NCBI GenBank assembly: GCA_038380795.1
Contig: CM076277.1
Location: 1,703,501 to 1,767,500 of the forward strand
Source: Pyrocephalus nanus
Lineage: Eukaryota > Chordata > Aves > Passeriformes > Tyrannidae
DNA: 64,000 bases
Direction of reading: 5' to 3'
Shown here piece after piece: positions 1-11,000 of the stretch. The position numbers and the translations under genes are program-made. The notes under the pieces are model-generated. The model worked only from the letters and a program-made list of their open reading frames with translations, was not told the origin of the DNA and ran no database searches. Position 1 is the first letter of the stretch, and each line of letters begins with the position of its first letter.

Positions 1-1701
1 CGTGGCCAAAATCAGGCACGGGTAAATGCTGGGAAGGGTCTGTCCCAGGGAGGGTCCCAGGCGCCAGGCCCTCCTGCCCCGGGGCCGTGGAGCAGGGCTG
101 GGGATGGGGGAGGTGGCCCGGCGTGCTGCAGTGTCCCCAGGACATGTGCTGCAGTGTCCCCAGGACATGTCCTGCAGTGTCCCCGGGACATGTCCTGCAG
201 TGTCCCCGGGACATGTCCTGCAGTGTCCCCAGGACATGTCCTGCAGTGTCCCCAGGACATGTGCTGCAGTGTCCCCAGGACATGTCCTGCCGAGCCCCGA
301 GCTGTCCCCCTGCCCCAGCGGGGCGGGCTGGGCCCTGGGGGTCCCGCCGGGCCCTGGGGGTCCGTGGCCGCGGGGGAGGCTCTGCCAGCGCCCCTGCCCG
401 CACAGGTGGCTGTACGAGGGCGTCAGTCGGCAGAAGGCGGAGGAGCTGCTGCTCCGTCCGGGCAACCACAGCGGGTCCTTCCTGATCCGGGAGAGCCAGA
501 CCAGGCGAGGTGAGAGCCCTCGGGCCCGGCTCCTGTACCCTCCCCTGCCTCCCCCGTGGGCTGCCAAGGAGCAGGGGGAGGCAACCCTTGCTCACACCCA
601 CTGGCAATGCCCCTCCCCGCGGGGCCGCTCCTCGCTGTTGCCGCTCTCCCGCTCTGTGCTGAGCCCCTGCCACGGGGCCTCAAAAGAACAAACCACCATC
701 AGCTTCCTACAGCTTTGGGTTACGCAGGGAAGTGATAAAGCTCAGCCCACAAAACGAAACAGGGCCCCACCACACATGAGGGGACCCTGTGGGGAGACCC
801 TGCGGGTGCTGCGGTGCAGATGGCTGAGGCACCAAGGACAGCTGATGTCCCAGCCCTTCCCCGGGTTGGTTTGGAGGTCCTCATGGCACGGGGCTGGCAC
901 GGGGATGCAGAGCTCCATGAGGGGAAGGGTGGCACCACTTGTGTGACGGCAGAGCCCCCGCAGGGTATGGCAGGGGTGTGAGGGGTGGGTGCCCCGGGCA
1001 GCCCAGCCGCGACTCCTCGGCCCGCAGGCTGCTATTCTCTGTCGCTGCGCCGCGGGGAACGCGCTGCCTGCGCCTCGGTGACTCATTACCGCATCCACCG
1101 GCTGGAGAACGGCTGGATCTACATCTCCCCCGGGCTCACCTTCCCCAGCCTGCACAGCTTGGTGGATCACTACTCTGGTAACGCCCCACCAGCCCCCGCA
1201 CCCCGAGCTGTGCGTGGGGGATGCCCCGGGCCCTGAAGGACGGGGGGGAAAAGGTGACCGCCGGTCCCCCCCAGCTCAGGAGCCCCCGGGGTCGGGGGCT
1301 GCTGATGCTGATGCTGTTGGCTCCGTGCCCAGAGTTCAGCGAGGGGCTGTGCTGCCCCCTCGGCCAGCCCTGCTCCACGGACGGGATGAGGGCGGCCCGG
1401 GCTCCAACACCGCCCCTTGTCAAGAAGCCATCGCTGCACTGGGACGAGATCGACAGGTGAGGACACGCAGGGCAGGACCTCGGGCTCCCCTCAGCCCTGC
1501 CAGCCCCGGGAGCGCTGGGGGCTGCCTGCTGACCGCCCCATCTCCCGGAGCAGCTCCCTCCTGCTCTCCGAGAACGCATCCCCCCAGGAGGACTCTCCCT
1601 TCAGCCTGGGCCTGCGGGAAGCCATCAGCTCCTACCTGCTCCTCTCGGAGAGCAACAACCCCGAGCCGGACCCCGCAGGGAAAGGGGCAAAGAAGAGCTG
1701 A
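1..1701 (+). CDS. SLA2: SLA2 (Src-like adaptor 2), partial: last four coding exons
   Basis: Partial gene, cut by the left edge. The joined exons 406-509, 1028-1177, 1333-1456 and 1554-1701 give about 175 residues in one consistent frame. From the SH2 start to the stop they align with what I know of mammalian SLA2. The SH2 domain is nearly complete: WLYEG at its start, the FLIRES phosphotyrosine-binding motif, HYRI, and a PSLHSLVDHYS end. The C-terminal tail keeps the LREAISSYLLL segment, which matches the conserved tail that in SLAP proteins recruits c-Cbl. The family protein is a membrane-associated adaptor (SH3-SH2-tail, no kinase domain) that lowers surface T- and B-cell receptor levels. 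The myristoylated N terminus and SH3 exons are not in the window. The last residues (GKGAKKS) are basic, unlike the acidic end of human SLA2. Paralogue SLA is the main alternative; the tail and the PHF20 neighbour favour SLA2. Confidence 0.9.
126..286. repeat. 23-bp minisatellite, 7 copies
   Basis: Seven head-to-tail 23-bp units, each starting CTGCAGTGTCCCC and ending GGACATGT plus C or G. They differ only by A/G and C/G changes at two positions. The array lies in the SLA2 intron, 120 bases before the 406 acceptor. The open frames that cross it are by-products of the periodicity. Confidence 0.95.
406..509 (+). CDS. SLA2: SLA2 exon: N-terminal half of SH2
   Basis: The acceptor is GCACAG before 406 and the donor is GTGAGA after 509. 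The exon enters with one base of a split codon, then reads WLYEGVSRQKAEELLL and FLIRESQTRR. The arginine of FLIRES is the invariant phosphotyrosine-contacting residue. It ends with one base (G) of a glycine codon completed by the next exon. Confidence 0.9.
510..1027 (+). other. SLA2 intron between the two SH2 exons
   Basis: This intron is 518 bases, GC-rich, bounded by GTGAGA and CCGCAG. I see no further exon, repeat or RNA gene in it. Confidence 0.8.
1028..1177 (+). CDS. SLA2: SLA2 exon: C-terminal half of SH2
   Basis: The acceptor is CCGCAG and the donor is GTAACG. The exon reads GCYSLSLRRG, then THYRIHRLENGWIYISPG and LTFPSLHSLVDHYS, which are the central strands and end of an SH2 domain. 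Phase is 1 on both sides (2 + 147 + 1 bases). Confidence 0.9.
1333..1456 (+). CDS. SLA2: SLA2 exon: post-SH2 linker
   Basis: The acceptor is TGCCCAG and the donor is GTGAGG. The reading is (E)FSEGLCCPLGQPC at the start and PSLHWDEID at the end, matching the human SLA2 stretch with paired cysteines after SH2 and a WKELD-like end. The middle is proline/alanine rich and poorly conserved. Confidence 0.85.
1554..1701 (+). CDS. SLA2: SLA2 terminal coding exon and stop
   Basis: The acceptor is GGAGCAG. The exon completes a serine codon and then reads SLLLSENASPQEDSPFSLG and LREAISSYLLLSES, ending in GKGAKKS and TGA at 1699-1701. It aligns with the human tail (SSLLFSE, LSEGLRESLSFYISL). The final dozen residues are not conserved. 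Confidence 0.87.
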
Positions 1702-2340
1702 GGACAGGCCCCAGCTGGCCACAGCTTGTGCTGGACACCCATCCCCCAGCTCAGCCTTCACCTGCTTTCAGCCCCAGTCAGCAGCCCCTCGGTGCTGGGG
1801 GGCCCCGGACAGCCACGACCAAGGTGGGGCCAGGCACCAGCACCGGAGGAAGGGGCTGCCCGAGGGCCCACCCGCCCCCAGGCTGGGCACTTTGGGCTGG
1901 GATGTTTGGGCACTCAGAGCCCATGGGAGGAGGAGGAGGCAGGGGCTGCACGGAGAAGAAGTGCCTGCCCCACAGGCTGCCACAGGATGCTCCCGGGATC
2001 TGCAGCAGAGAGGATGTAAATGCCCAACAAGCTGAATCCTGGCCCAGGTGGAAGAACAGCCCAACCCCATCAGACCCCTCAAGTTCATGCTGAAACGTTT
2101 TTGGGTGTGGGTGCCTGTGCAGGAAGGGCCTGTGAGCAGCAGCCACAGACCCTCATGCTCTCACCCCCCCATAACTCAGGGATCTGTTTGCTGGGACCAG
2201 CAGCCTCTGACTGTGCTCAAAGCAGCTGATTTTTAAACCTTTTAACAGATGGATTTTAAATTCCATAAAACAGGATCCTGCTGGACATGCAGCAATAACC
2301 ATCTGTAGTGTCTCAATTAAAAGGCATCTCCTTCACAGCT
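1702..2340 (+). other. SLA2: SLA2 3' UTR (putative) with ATTAAA signal
   Basis: Non-coding sequence after the SLA2 stop. A variant poly(A) signal ATTAAA lies at 2316-2321 and is followed by a GT-rich stretch (about 2341-2365), so cleavage near 2335-2340 is plausible. A canonical AATAAA at 4692-4697 could serve a longer isoform. The end is inferred from motifs, not from transcripts. Confidence 0.5.
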
Positions 2341-5300
2341 GGGAGTTGGTGAACACTTTGTGATCTGCCCCTGGGGTGGTTTCACCATCACAGCCTTTGC
2401 TTCTGCCCCCAGCCAGGGTGAGCAGCCACAGGTCAGGGCTGGCCCTCTCTCTTTGGGCAAATTCACGAATCTAAGAGGTTGAGAAGTGTAATTTAATGCC
2501 ACAACTGCTGTTCTAGGAATGAAAGGAAGAACTAGGTCTGTGCCAGGAGTAGATTATTCAGAAGAGCAGAATGCAAACCCTGATCTCAGCTGCCCCACGG
2601 GGCTGAGAGGCCTGGGCAGCAGCAGAAACACCTCAGAGCAGCCACACTCTGAGCCTCTGCTTTCACCAGGCCCTTATCAGCAAGGCAGGAGTTCCTCTGT
2701 GGCCACAGGGTTCACTGCTCAGCCACCCCCCTCGCTCTTCCTTCCCCTCTGCACCCACGGCCAGTGCAGCAGGACCCCCCTGCTCCTGTTCCTGTCTGAT
2801 GAGCTCACTCTTGCAACCCACCATCACTTTCTCATTTCCTTCTCTGCCTCGAGCTTTACAGCCCCGACCCTCAGCCCAGGTGGCCTCAGCACAGCACAAA
2901 GCTGGGTTTGTCCCTCAGCCTTGGCCCTGCTGTCACCCGTGGGGCCCCTGAGGCAACTCAGAGTTTTTGCATCCTTTACTTTTGCCATTGTGTGAACTGA
3001 GGTGGGCCTTGGTCTCCTTCCTCCAGGTTGTTGGATGCATTTACACACATGGATGGTTCTACTGCCACAATTGAGAGGCTGCTGCTCCTGTTGTTTTTAA
3101 CCTGGAGCCAGGTGCTATGGGACAGATGTGGCTGGAAAGGCTGTTCAAATCCTGCCCCACCACCAGCAGCCTCTGAGACCTCCACCTTCCTATCCTGGTT
3201 CTGGGCATGTGCCACTCGTGCTGGGAAAGGGCCCAGCCCGTCCTGAACGCAGCAGCCTCTGAACCCCCTGGGCACAAGGCAGGTTTTGGCAGGTGCCAGA
3301 AGCACAGAGTGGGTCCAGCAGCTCCACAACAGCAGCACTCACCCCGCCAGGGAGGGCAGAGCAGGAGGGGGGGCCATGGGGGCTCCTGGCCCGGGCAGGG
3401 CAGGGCAGGGCAGGGACAGCGAGGGCTCTGCAGGGACTCAACAAACCCTGACCAGACCCAACCGTGCCAGGGCAGGGGAGGAGCCACAGCTGCCCCAGGG
3501 CCAAGTCCTGCCCAGAGCTGTTCTGAGAGCCCAGCACTCTCACAGGGAGAGAGGAGCTTCCCAGCTTCTCCCCAGTGTCTCAGGGCACGAGGGGATTGAG
3601 CTGTGGCCACTTTGGCCACATGAGCCTCACTGTGGGCAGCACAACCTCCCCCAGAGCCCCCTCTGAAGTGACAAGTACCTACTGATAGCCAGATGTGTGA
3701 CCCAGCCAGACAAGGCTGCACTCTGCCCCTCCCCCCCTCAAACCAACCCCTCAGCATCTTTCCCTGGAGCATTTGCTGGGACTGCTGAAGGGATTAAGGA
3801 GCAGCAAAGCAGGCAGTCTCCATCAGCTCTGAGCCTCTGCACAGGGCACAGCTGTACCTGCAGCCCAGACCCAGGGCAGCATCCAGCCAACCCTCACCCC
3901 AACAGACACAAGAGGGCACAGAAACCACCCCTTCAAGAGCAGGTCCTTTGCCCACCTCTGTACTCAAGCTCTAGGACTCAAAGGCACCAGTCTGGAAGCC
4001 CAGGAGGCACACACAGCTCCTTTTCCTGAGCCCAGTGCAGTCCACATTCCCCTCCTCCCCGATGGGAAATGGCCCCATGTGTGGAGCATTCCAAGGATCC
4101 ATCAGCCCCTCCTGTCCAAACACCCTGATGGCACAGAGTGCCACCAGCAGCAACAGCTGCAGCAGGACAGGATGAACCCCAGTTTGGCTGGTTTGTCCTC
4201 AGTTTTTCTGTCTGCATCTGTGTTCTACCAGGAAAAGAAGTGGTGTGTACTGTTCCTGTGCCTGCTCGAACAGGACCCTGTTCTGGGTACCTGCGGCAGG
4301 ATTTGCCCAGACCAAGAGCTGTACCGAGTTCCTCCAATTCACAGGTGTTGCTGTGCACCCTGAAGGACTAAGCACAAAGATATGAAACTTTGCTGAACCC
4401 CTGCAGTGCTCAAGTGCCAAGGAGCAGCGGCAGAACCAGGCACGAGCACTCCACGGCACCAGGCCCAGTGGAGATGCTGCTCTGCCACCACAGCACCATC
4501 CAGGGGCTGCACACCGACCAGCACCACGTCCTGCAGTCACAGATCCTGCCCTGGCCAGCCAACAGTGACAGCAGTAAGAGGGCTGTGTCTGATTTCCTCG
4601 GCTGAGCAGCCCTAAGGTGACTGTACCCACAGGTTGACTGAGCAGCTCCTCCTGCCAGGAGCGGCGTCTGCAGGAGCCTTCACACCGAGCAAATAAATCC
4701 CAGGCACTCCTTCCCCAAAACAGGGTGAGCCATGGCACACACACCACTGAATTATACCAAATTCAGACCACAACCTCATACCCAACTTTGACATCAGCAA
4801 AGACCTGCATGAGCCACGAGACATGCCGGGGGCTGCCATCAGTGGCTCACAAGCCAGGCTCCAGCAGGGATGTGCCCTCCAGCATTAAAATCCACTTTTA
4901 CAAGAATGGTGGCTTTTTTTTTGAGAGAAATTAGAAAGGGAAGTTTGTTAGGACCACTTGTCCTCCTGCTGGGGAAAGAGAGGGGAAGAGATGGAAGCAG
5001 AAATGCACCTGAAGGACCCCTCCCTGCCCTCAGGCACCCTGTGCCAGGTTCACTGCTCCTCCAGCACTCACCCCCTTCCTCCCCTTCCCATGCCCATCTG
5101 TGTGGATTGTTCAAATGCATCGAGCTCCTTCCTCCAGCCCATCACCAGTCCTGCACTGCCTCTGCCCTGCCAGGCTGCTCATCCCGATGGGACCAGGACG
5201 AGGGGCAGATCACACACACCAGGTACTAATCCATTACATACATCAGGACTTGGGAATAAAATGTACAAGCTCCTCATTAAACAATACTGAACAAAACCCA

Positions 5301-5344
5301 ATACATAACCTGACAAACTACAACACCTGCATTTCAATGTGACG
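2341..5344. other. Intergenic region between the SLA2 and PHF20 3' ends
   Basis: About 3 kb separating two convergent genes. It has a GGGCA short tandem repeat at 3393-3416 and an AATAAA at 4692-4697 on the + strand. The open frames here are short, lack recognisable domains and show no exon-like splice pattern. I see no gene. Confidence 0.65.
3393..3416 (+). repeat. (GGGCA)n short tandem repeat, G-quadruplex motif
   Basis: Five consecutive GGG runs separated by the two-base loop CA, on the + strand. This satisfies the G3N1-7 quadruplex rule with very short loops. It lies between the two convergent 3' ends. Confidence 0.85.
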
Positions 5345-5368
5345 CGAAGCAAAAAAGTCCCAAGTTAT

Positions 5369-5374
5369 TTTATT
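5369..5374 (-). terminator. Poly(A) signal AATAAA, candidate distal PHF20 end
   Basis: Canonical hexamer on the minus strand, the last one before the sequence becomes intergenic. The AATAAATAAA at 5430-5439 is an alternative 60 bases upstream. Confidence 0.5.
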
Positions 5375-6967
5375 GAGCCATCATTAATTGAAACAAAGAC
5401 TTCACTAAGACTTATCCAACAAAAACCTATTTATTTATTCCAAACACCAAGATACAGAAGTTTTCAAGTTTTGCAAATATTGCTCCAAAGCAAAGTTCTA
5501 TGTACAGCCCCTCGGTTCTAATAGTGCATCAACAAAGACAAACACGCATATGTACCCACAGTGCAATGTTTGCTCAGTTCATCAAGGCTCCACGTTGCAT
5601 CCACTTACCAGTGATTTAAAGAAACAAAAAAGTGACCTGCCAGCCCGAACAGTTGGTTCAGGCTAAGAATAACAATGTGGAAACTTGCAAAAACAGGGAC
5701 AGAAACGAATCCAGGCAGAGCACAATGAAGAATCTTTCCTGATCAGGAGAAGTGCTACTCTATTTTAAATAAATATTTTCAGTCTTTACCTGTAAGGGCT
5801 TCCCCAGCACTACTGATGGGAAATGAGTCTTCAGGGTCTGCCACGTGATCTACCCACGGGAACCACCTTTTCCTGCAACCCTCCAGTACTGCCCTGAGCA
5901 AAAATTAACTGACAAGTAAAAACAAACAGTGAGCACACAGAAGCCATTGCTTGAGAAGTTCCCCTCTGGGGCCGGGGAGCACAGCTGAGCCACGGCCTGC
6001 AAGGGACACGTGGCAGGAGTGCTGATCAGGGCTGGCACCCAGGGAGCACCCAGGGGACACCCCTCTGCTCCACCCCACCTCAGCCCTTCCCTCCTGGCTG
6101 GGGCTGCTCGGCCGCTGCTCGGCCCGTCGGTCACTGCAAGCTCCTCTAGAGCAGCTCGGGTGGCCTGACAGGAACGAGCCAAGCTGTAAGCACTGGTCTC
6201 ATCCTCAGAGAGCCAAGTGATCCTTAAATACCATGTAAGCTTTATTCCAACTGTGCTACAGAAGAGTAAGTTTATTTTTCTGCTGTACATATGTTGTATT
6301 CACTATATACCAACTAGTACTATAAAACTGAGACAAATTATTCCCTGAACTGAATCTTGGCACAAAAGCCTTAGTTTACTACCTAGAGCAGCCTAATTAT
6401 TTTGTTTTCTGAAGGAAATAAAACATTAACTGTGTAGATACCGTAACTCCTACAACAATATTGGATATTTCAAGTTTACATTATTCTTTGCAGAATACAC
6501 ACATTACAGATCTATATCCCGAATTAATGATTTGTACAGGTATGGGCCTTTCCATGAAAACCGTGCTTGAACGTTACCCTTCGGTAGTACCATTGCACAC
6601 AATAAAATCAAGGTAACAAATCCAGCTTTTTAAGGACACCCTCTCACTGCAAAACCAGTTTACCACGTTCCACAGGAAACTGAACTCAGCAATGTGTGGG
6701 AAGGCAAACTCAAGCCACAGCCGTTCTTTCCAGAGCGGTGATTTGCAGCTGACAGACTTTGAACTTCTCAAATACTCACGACTTTCCAAAGACTCTGTAT
6801 ACAACATGACTGAACATCAGCAGCATCGTCACCTTGCTCTCACAAAGTACAGACCAGGAAATTAAAACTTAAGGTATAAAAAGGGACTTGGTGAACACAG
6901 ACCATCTAAGGTAATAACCCACTCGCTGTCTGCGAGGACAGCACCTCATGCATAGATCTCGAGGCTT

Positions 6968-6975
6968 TATTTACA
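6968..6975 (-). promoter_or_regulatory. Pumilio-type site TGTAAATA in the PHF20 3' UTR
   Basis: Minus-strand TGTAAATA matches the consensus UGUANAUA bound by PUF proteins, which usually repress or destabilise mRNA. Function is inferred from the motif and its position. Confidence 0.35.
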
Positions 6976-7553
6976 CCAATATAAAATAAACTGATTCCCC
7001 AAACCACACATTCATAGCGAGTCTTTACAACAAACACGTCCAGAGTATTGCAAAAAAGTCTACATTTCCAAATAGAAGTGGAATGGCAATTATTAACAAA
7101 TGGGTAGAAAATACATCACATCCATGGCAGCCCACGCTGCAGAGGGGACTGGGAGCGTGGCTCCAGCCTCTCCCAGCACATCCCGTGCTGCTGCAGCAGG
7201 CACAGGATGGCCCGACCAAAGAGCTCGAGAATGCACAAAAACACCAGTTCATGGGCTCCCCCAGTACCGAGTCATGTGACAGGGACAGGATAAACATGGA
7301 AAACAATCATTTATTCTGAAAATAAGTGCAATCCACCTGTGACCTCCTGCTACATTATTTCCTGTAACAGAAGTGGGGTCAGACCACCGTTACTTGCAAA
7401 CCTCCACGTAACACTTTATAGTTAAGAGCTGGACATTCATACTTACTAAGTCTGAAACTGTTATAACATTTCCTAATGATTAAATACTGAGTGCTAGTAT
7501 GCATAAACCAGAAGGAATAAAACATGACACGAGTCACTTAAACTATGCAAAGT

Positions 7554-7561
7554 TATTTACA
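7554..7561 (-). promoter_or_regulatory. Second Pumilio-type site TGTAAATA in the PHF20 3' UTR
   Basis: Minus-strand TGTAAATA, about 350 bases after the stop codon and the second copy in this UTR. Function is inferred. Confidence 0.35.
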
Positions 7562-7904
7562 ACCTCTGTCAACCAAACATTTTTGGCTCTTGGAACTCTG
7601 TTCTTCAGTGGCACAATTTTCAGTCAATTGAACGATGAACGTGGCGACCGTTTCAGTGAGCAACTTTTAAGGAGTGAAAACTGAAGTGTAATTTATCAAC
7701 CGACATCCAACCTCCGGAGACAAGGGCACGGCCTCTTCCAAAGCGCTGTGATCGCCCAATAAACCCCAAATAACCTTTTTTTGCTGTTCTCTGAACAACA
7801 CTTCTTCCCAAGTCCCTGAAGTCAACCTGCAGCCCGTGCAGCCAGCAGGCTGATGCGCTGCAGAGCTGCCCAGCGTGGTGCCCGTGGCAGTGCCCCTGCC
7901 AGCC

Positions 7905-8047
7905 TCACGTGGAGCAGCACAGGGCGATCTGCTGCACCTTGCCCAGGTCCGTGATCAGCTGCTTGATGCAGTGTTTGAGCTGGGGCAGTCGAGCCAGGGG
8001 CTCGGGGGGTTCCAGCTCTCCGGTGTAATCCAGCCAGCTCTCCAGAA
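7905..8047 (-). CDS. PHF20: PHF20 terminal coding exon 17 and stop
   Basis: Reads (V)[18 protein letters not shown], then [20 protein letters not shown] and QIALCCST, with TGA at 7907-7905. It is near-identical to the human C terminus. The acceptor is TTTGCAG. Confidence 0.97.
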
Positions 8048-11000
8048 CTGCAAAGGAAACACAACTGTCAGAACTGCAGCTCTCAGCAAACAGCTCATCT
8101 GGAGTCACAGAACAGGAGTTCTTTAATCTTTCGTGAATCTCAAGAAAGCAGTGGGCTTTTCACATGTTCTTCACATTTGGGTGTTTGAAAAATCAGAAAA
8201 ACAGGCCCCTCACACCAACTGACTTTTGATATATGACAAAATAATTCACAAGAGGGTGAGGGGGAAGCTGATGCTCCGAGGAGAAAGCAGGAAAGGAAAA
8301 CTCAGGACCAGAGATTGTGAAATCTGGTGCTAAACATCCCCTGATCTTTGCCAATTCCAGAGCAAGGACACTCAGGTACAGGCAGTTTATACCATCAGAG
8401 GACCTTTAGGATCAGCATTAGATGCCACTGAAGATCCTGAAAGGATGGGACTGTGGTAATGAAAGAAATCTTATCAGCACAGAACACACCTGGCCAAGAC
8501 AGACAGAACTGGGTAACACAAACAGGGGCTAAGTCCAAAAGCATAAACAGCAAATTGCTGCACAAGGAAAATGAACTCCTGCTCTAAAGCTTCTCAGTGG
8601 GAAACAAGGAGTGGAAACCACTGAGCAGGAGACAACTCAGGTGACAATGTAACCGGCCAACGAGCAGGGGGGTCAGGTTGAGCTGTGATGAGTTCATGGG
8701 ATGTTGACAGTATCACAGATGGAGACAAACCCTGAGGACTGAGAAAACAGCTCTGCCAAGAGCAGCCACCACCACTGCCCAGATCAAGGGTGAGTTGAGC
8801 CCAGGGGCAGTACCTGCTGAAGAACTGGGGGCATCACAGCCCTGCAGTGAGGAGATGCCTGCTCAGAGCAGAAATGCCTTGCACAGCCCCTGCTCAGCAG
8901 CACATACAGAAAGTCCAAATTCTGGGAACCAGAGCTGCTTCATTTATGAAACAGGCACTGATTACAGGCCTGACTGATCCTCACTACCTCAAATATCCCT
9001 TCAGCTGTTCAGCACCTTACTTATAAAGAGAAGGCTCTTACTTGGGCCAAGATTTTATTCCCAACCCCCTGGAAGAAAAGCTGCTGTTGTAACCACTGCA
9101 CAACCACCCATGGGAGCCAACAATGTAAAGAGAAAGAACTATCCTGGACTGCTGAATGCAACACAAAGGGTTCAGAAGTCTTCCACTGCTAGGAAAACAG
9201 ATCTCCAAAGACCTTTAAGTGAATAATTTGGAAGAGACAGGAAAGGGTAAGAGCCTTGTGCCCCAAGAAGCCACCCAGAATGGGCTGACACAGCCAGCAA
9301 GGCCCCGAGGAACAGGGAAGTGCAGATACAGAAGAGGTTTGGAAAATGACAAAACCCCAAAAGCAAAAAGACACATCTGATGCAGCTATTCAGAGATGAC
9401 CTAACTAGAACTCGTCCTGTGAAATTCTGCTCTTTGTTTGAAAATCCACCCCCCACATCAGCAGTGTATCTGTTTTCTATGTGCTAAAGAAACACTCATC
9501 TCTTGGCAGGTCTGCAGAAGTAAAATCCTGGTTAACATGTTTTGAACAGGCAGTTCAGTTAAATATTCTTTTAACTACTACTTACCATCTAGCTCCTTCT
9601 CAATGAAATCCATTCTGTGGATGACTTCATCTTGCAGAGATTCCACGTGGGCTAAAAGATTGAGCTGCCACTGCAGCTGCGAGTTCACCACTCCTTCTTT
9701 GCCTTTCTCCATCAGCTTCATTTCCATTGCTTCCTCTGCAGAGCCCTTCTTGGCCACGGCCTCTCTCCCCTAGCAGAGATGCACACGTGAGGATTTGGGA
9801 CAGGGAACAACCTGCCTGGGGCCTGCCAGGCTCTGCCCTGAGAGCTCAGCTCAGCTCAGGCCAGCGGGGGAGAGACACAGAGCAGACATTGATATCAAAC
9901 TGCTTTGGGCAAGAGGATCCAAATACAGACTAAACACTTCTATAGGTACGTTGTAAGAACTGCTCTCTGCACTTCACAAGCAGCTGATGTGCTGAAGGTA
10001 ACACGTGTGGTTATGGCCCTGCCACCTTCCAGCTGGGATACTCTGCACTGAACCTCTGCATCCCAGGGAATGCTGAGGCTGTTTTTCATCTGCCAGGAAT
10101 CAGCTGAAGAGCAAACAATTCTGCAGTGAGAAGGGATTTTTCCTTAAGGAATCTAATCTCAGTTCTACTAAAACTTTCACTGAAGCATCTCAAGACAAGC
10201 ATTTCCACCCTTTACAAAAGCAGTGTTGATTCTGCTTCTCCACTTTTTTCATCCTTCTGCTCAAATAGGACAGGATGTAAAAAAAGGTTCTTTTAGACTG
10301 AAGAAGTAAAATATTTTCTGGCAAACATAACACAGTCTTGATTGGCAGAGAAGTCAAAAATAACGAATTACAGCTTACCAATGCACGAAATAAAAGTTCA
10401 CCACACCTTTAACCTAAGAAAGGGAGCTCAGTATTTCATAGAATCATAAGATTGTACAGTAGTTTGGGCTGGAAGAGGTCTTTAAAGATCATCCAGTCCA
10501 ACCCTCTGCAGGGACACCTTCCACTAGCCCAGGTTGCTCCAAGCCCCATCCAGTCTGGCCTTGGACACTTCCAGGGATGGGGCAGCCACAGCTGCTCTGC
10601 CCAACCTGTGCCAGGGCCTGCCCACCCTCCCAGGGAACAATTCCTTCCCAATATCCATCTAACCCTGCCCTCTGGCAGGCTGAAGCCACTTTCCCTTGTC
10701 CTGTCCCTCCATCCCTTGTCCCAAGTCCCTCTCCAGCTTTCCCAGAGCCCCTTCAGGCCCTGGAAGGGGCTCTCAGGTCTCCCTGGATCCTTCTCTTCTC
10801 CAGGTGAACCCCCCCAGCTCTCCCAGCCTGGCTCCAGAGCAGAAGGGGGTCCATCCATTTCCCAGAGGGTTTCTAACATTCCTCAGCCCACATTTCACAT
10901 GAATTGCCACTAACAGAAGCATCCCAGTGTTTATTTTTATATTTAACACACAAAAGTAAGCAGCAATGAGCTGTTAGTGGACCACAGTGCATGGACCTTT

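Larger units (their letters stand above)
5345..7904 (-). other. PHF20: PHF20 3' UTR (putative), about 2.5 kb
   Basis: AT-rich non-coding sequence after the stop. On the minus strand AATAAA occurs at 5374-5369 and a doubled AATAAATAAA at 5439-5430. The distal one would put cleavage near 5345-5355. Two Pumilio-type TGTAAATA sites lie at 6975-6968 and 7561-7554. The end is inferred from motifs only. Confidence 0.6.

Noticed and set aside
126..286. Regular 23-bp repeats, CRISPR-like at first sight
   Set aside because: The units are directly abutting with no spacers, in an intron of a vertebrate gene; it is a minisatellite. The same applies to 22944-23141 and 28700-28903.
26..946. 306-residue open frame on the + strand
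   Set aside because: It runs through intron, minisatellite and an SLA2 exon. It is a GC-rich chance frame; the true SLA2 reading in 406-509 uses splice sites.
1214..2035. 273-residue + strand open frame overlapping the SLA2 end
   Set aside because: It reads across introns and the SLA2 3' UTR in the wrong frame, with no recognised domain.
3059..3772. 237-residue minus-strand open frame in the intergenic region
   Set aside because: Low-complexity Cys/Gly/Pro-rich translation of GC-rich DNA, with no domain or exon-like boundaries.
2341..5344. A thyroglobulin-like gene between the two, as at the SLA/PHF20L1 locus
   Set aside because: Only 3 kb of intergenic DNA is present and no thyroglobulin-type cysteine-rich domains are seen.
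10436..10879. 147-residue open frame in the CR1 copy
   Set aside because: It is the non-coding 3' part of CR1 read by chance; no reverse transcriptase residues.
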